Of a stretch of DNA of 25,210 nt, positions 25,209-25,210 are shown one piece after another (position 1 is the stretch's first letter; every line of letters starts with the position of its first letter). Position numbers and translations under genes: made by a program. Below the pieces are notes generated by a model, which saw only the letters and a program-made list of their open reading frames with translations, was not told the origin of the DNA and made no database searches. The stretch lies in the NCBI GenBank assembly GCA_041595355.1, contig JBFHKO010000013.1, forward strand, positions 1 to 25,210, read 5' to 3'. This stretch comes from JBFHKO01 sp041595355 (GTDB lineage: Bacteria; Pseudomonadota; Gammaproteobacteria; Enterobacterales; Aeromonadaceae).

Positions 25209-25210
25209 GC

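Overview
This is an ordinary core stretch of a GC-rich gammaproteobacterial chromosome, most likely from the Aeromonadaceae (Aeromonas, Oceanimonas or Zobellella type). The family assignment is an inference. It rests on the RecA, RpoS, BarA and enolase sequences, which read as close relatives of the enterobacterial proteins, and on the gene order relA-mazG-pyrG-eno-ftsB-ispD-ispF-truD-surE-pcm-yqaA-nlpD-rpoS facing mutS. I found no insertion sequence, prophage, CRISPR array, integrase or foreign-looking segment. No gene-free stretch exceeds about 200 bases.

Layout. Positions 1-152 hold a cut-off tRNA-Arg(ACG) and a complete tRNA-Ser(GCU), both minus, behind one strong promoter. Next come csrA, alaS, recX, recA and pncC, all minus. 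mutS is the only plus-strand gene before the far right end. It starts 29 bp from pncC and converges on rpoS. From 8.2 to 14.7 kb a tightly packed minus-strand run is transcribed ftsB, ispD, ispF, truD, surE, pcm, yqaA, nlpD, rpoS, with several overlapping or nearly touching genes. eno and pyrG follow, each with a clear intrinsic terminator, then mazG, relA and rlmD, all minus. barA is plus and divergent from rlmD; it ends two bases before the window does.

How the genes connect. Several global regulators lie together. CsrA is the post-transcriptional regulator, and BarA is the sensor kinase that in relatives drives the CsrA-sequestering small RNAs. RelA makes (p)ppGpp, MazG degrades nucleotides, and RpoS is the stationary-phase sigma factor, preceded by nlpD, which in E. 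coli carries the main rpoS promoter. RecA, RecX and MutS handle DNA repair. recA has a textbook promoter with an embedded LexA box. The rest is housekeeping: alanyl-tRNA charging, isoprenoid synthesis (IspD, IspF), divisome (FtsB, NlpD), glycolysis (Eno), CTP synthesis (PyrG), RNA modification (TruD, RlmD), and protein or nucleotide repair and salvage (Pcm, SurE, PncC).

I see no undescribed multi-gene system. The items worth checking are regulatory: a four-GGA cluster in the csrA leader, a palindrome over the alaS promoter, a 17-base interrupted inverted repeat between alaS and csrA, a hairpin between recA and recX, a candidate rpoS promoter inside nlpD, and an NlpD with two LysM domains and an even more degenerate LytM domain than that of E. 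coli.
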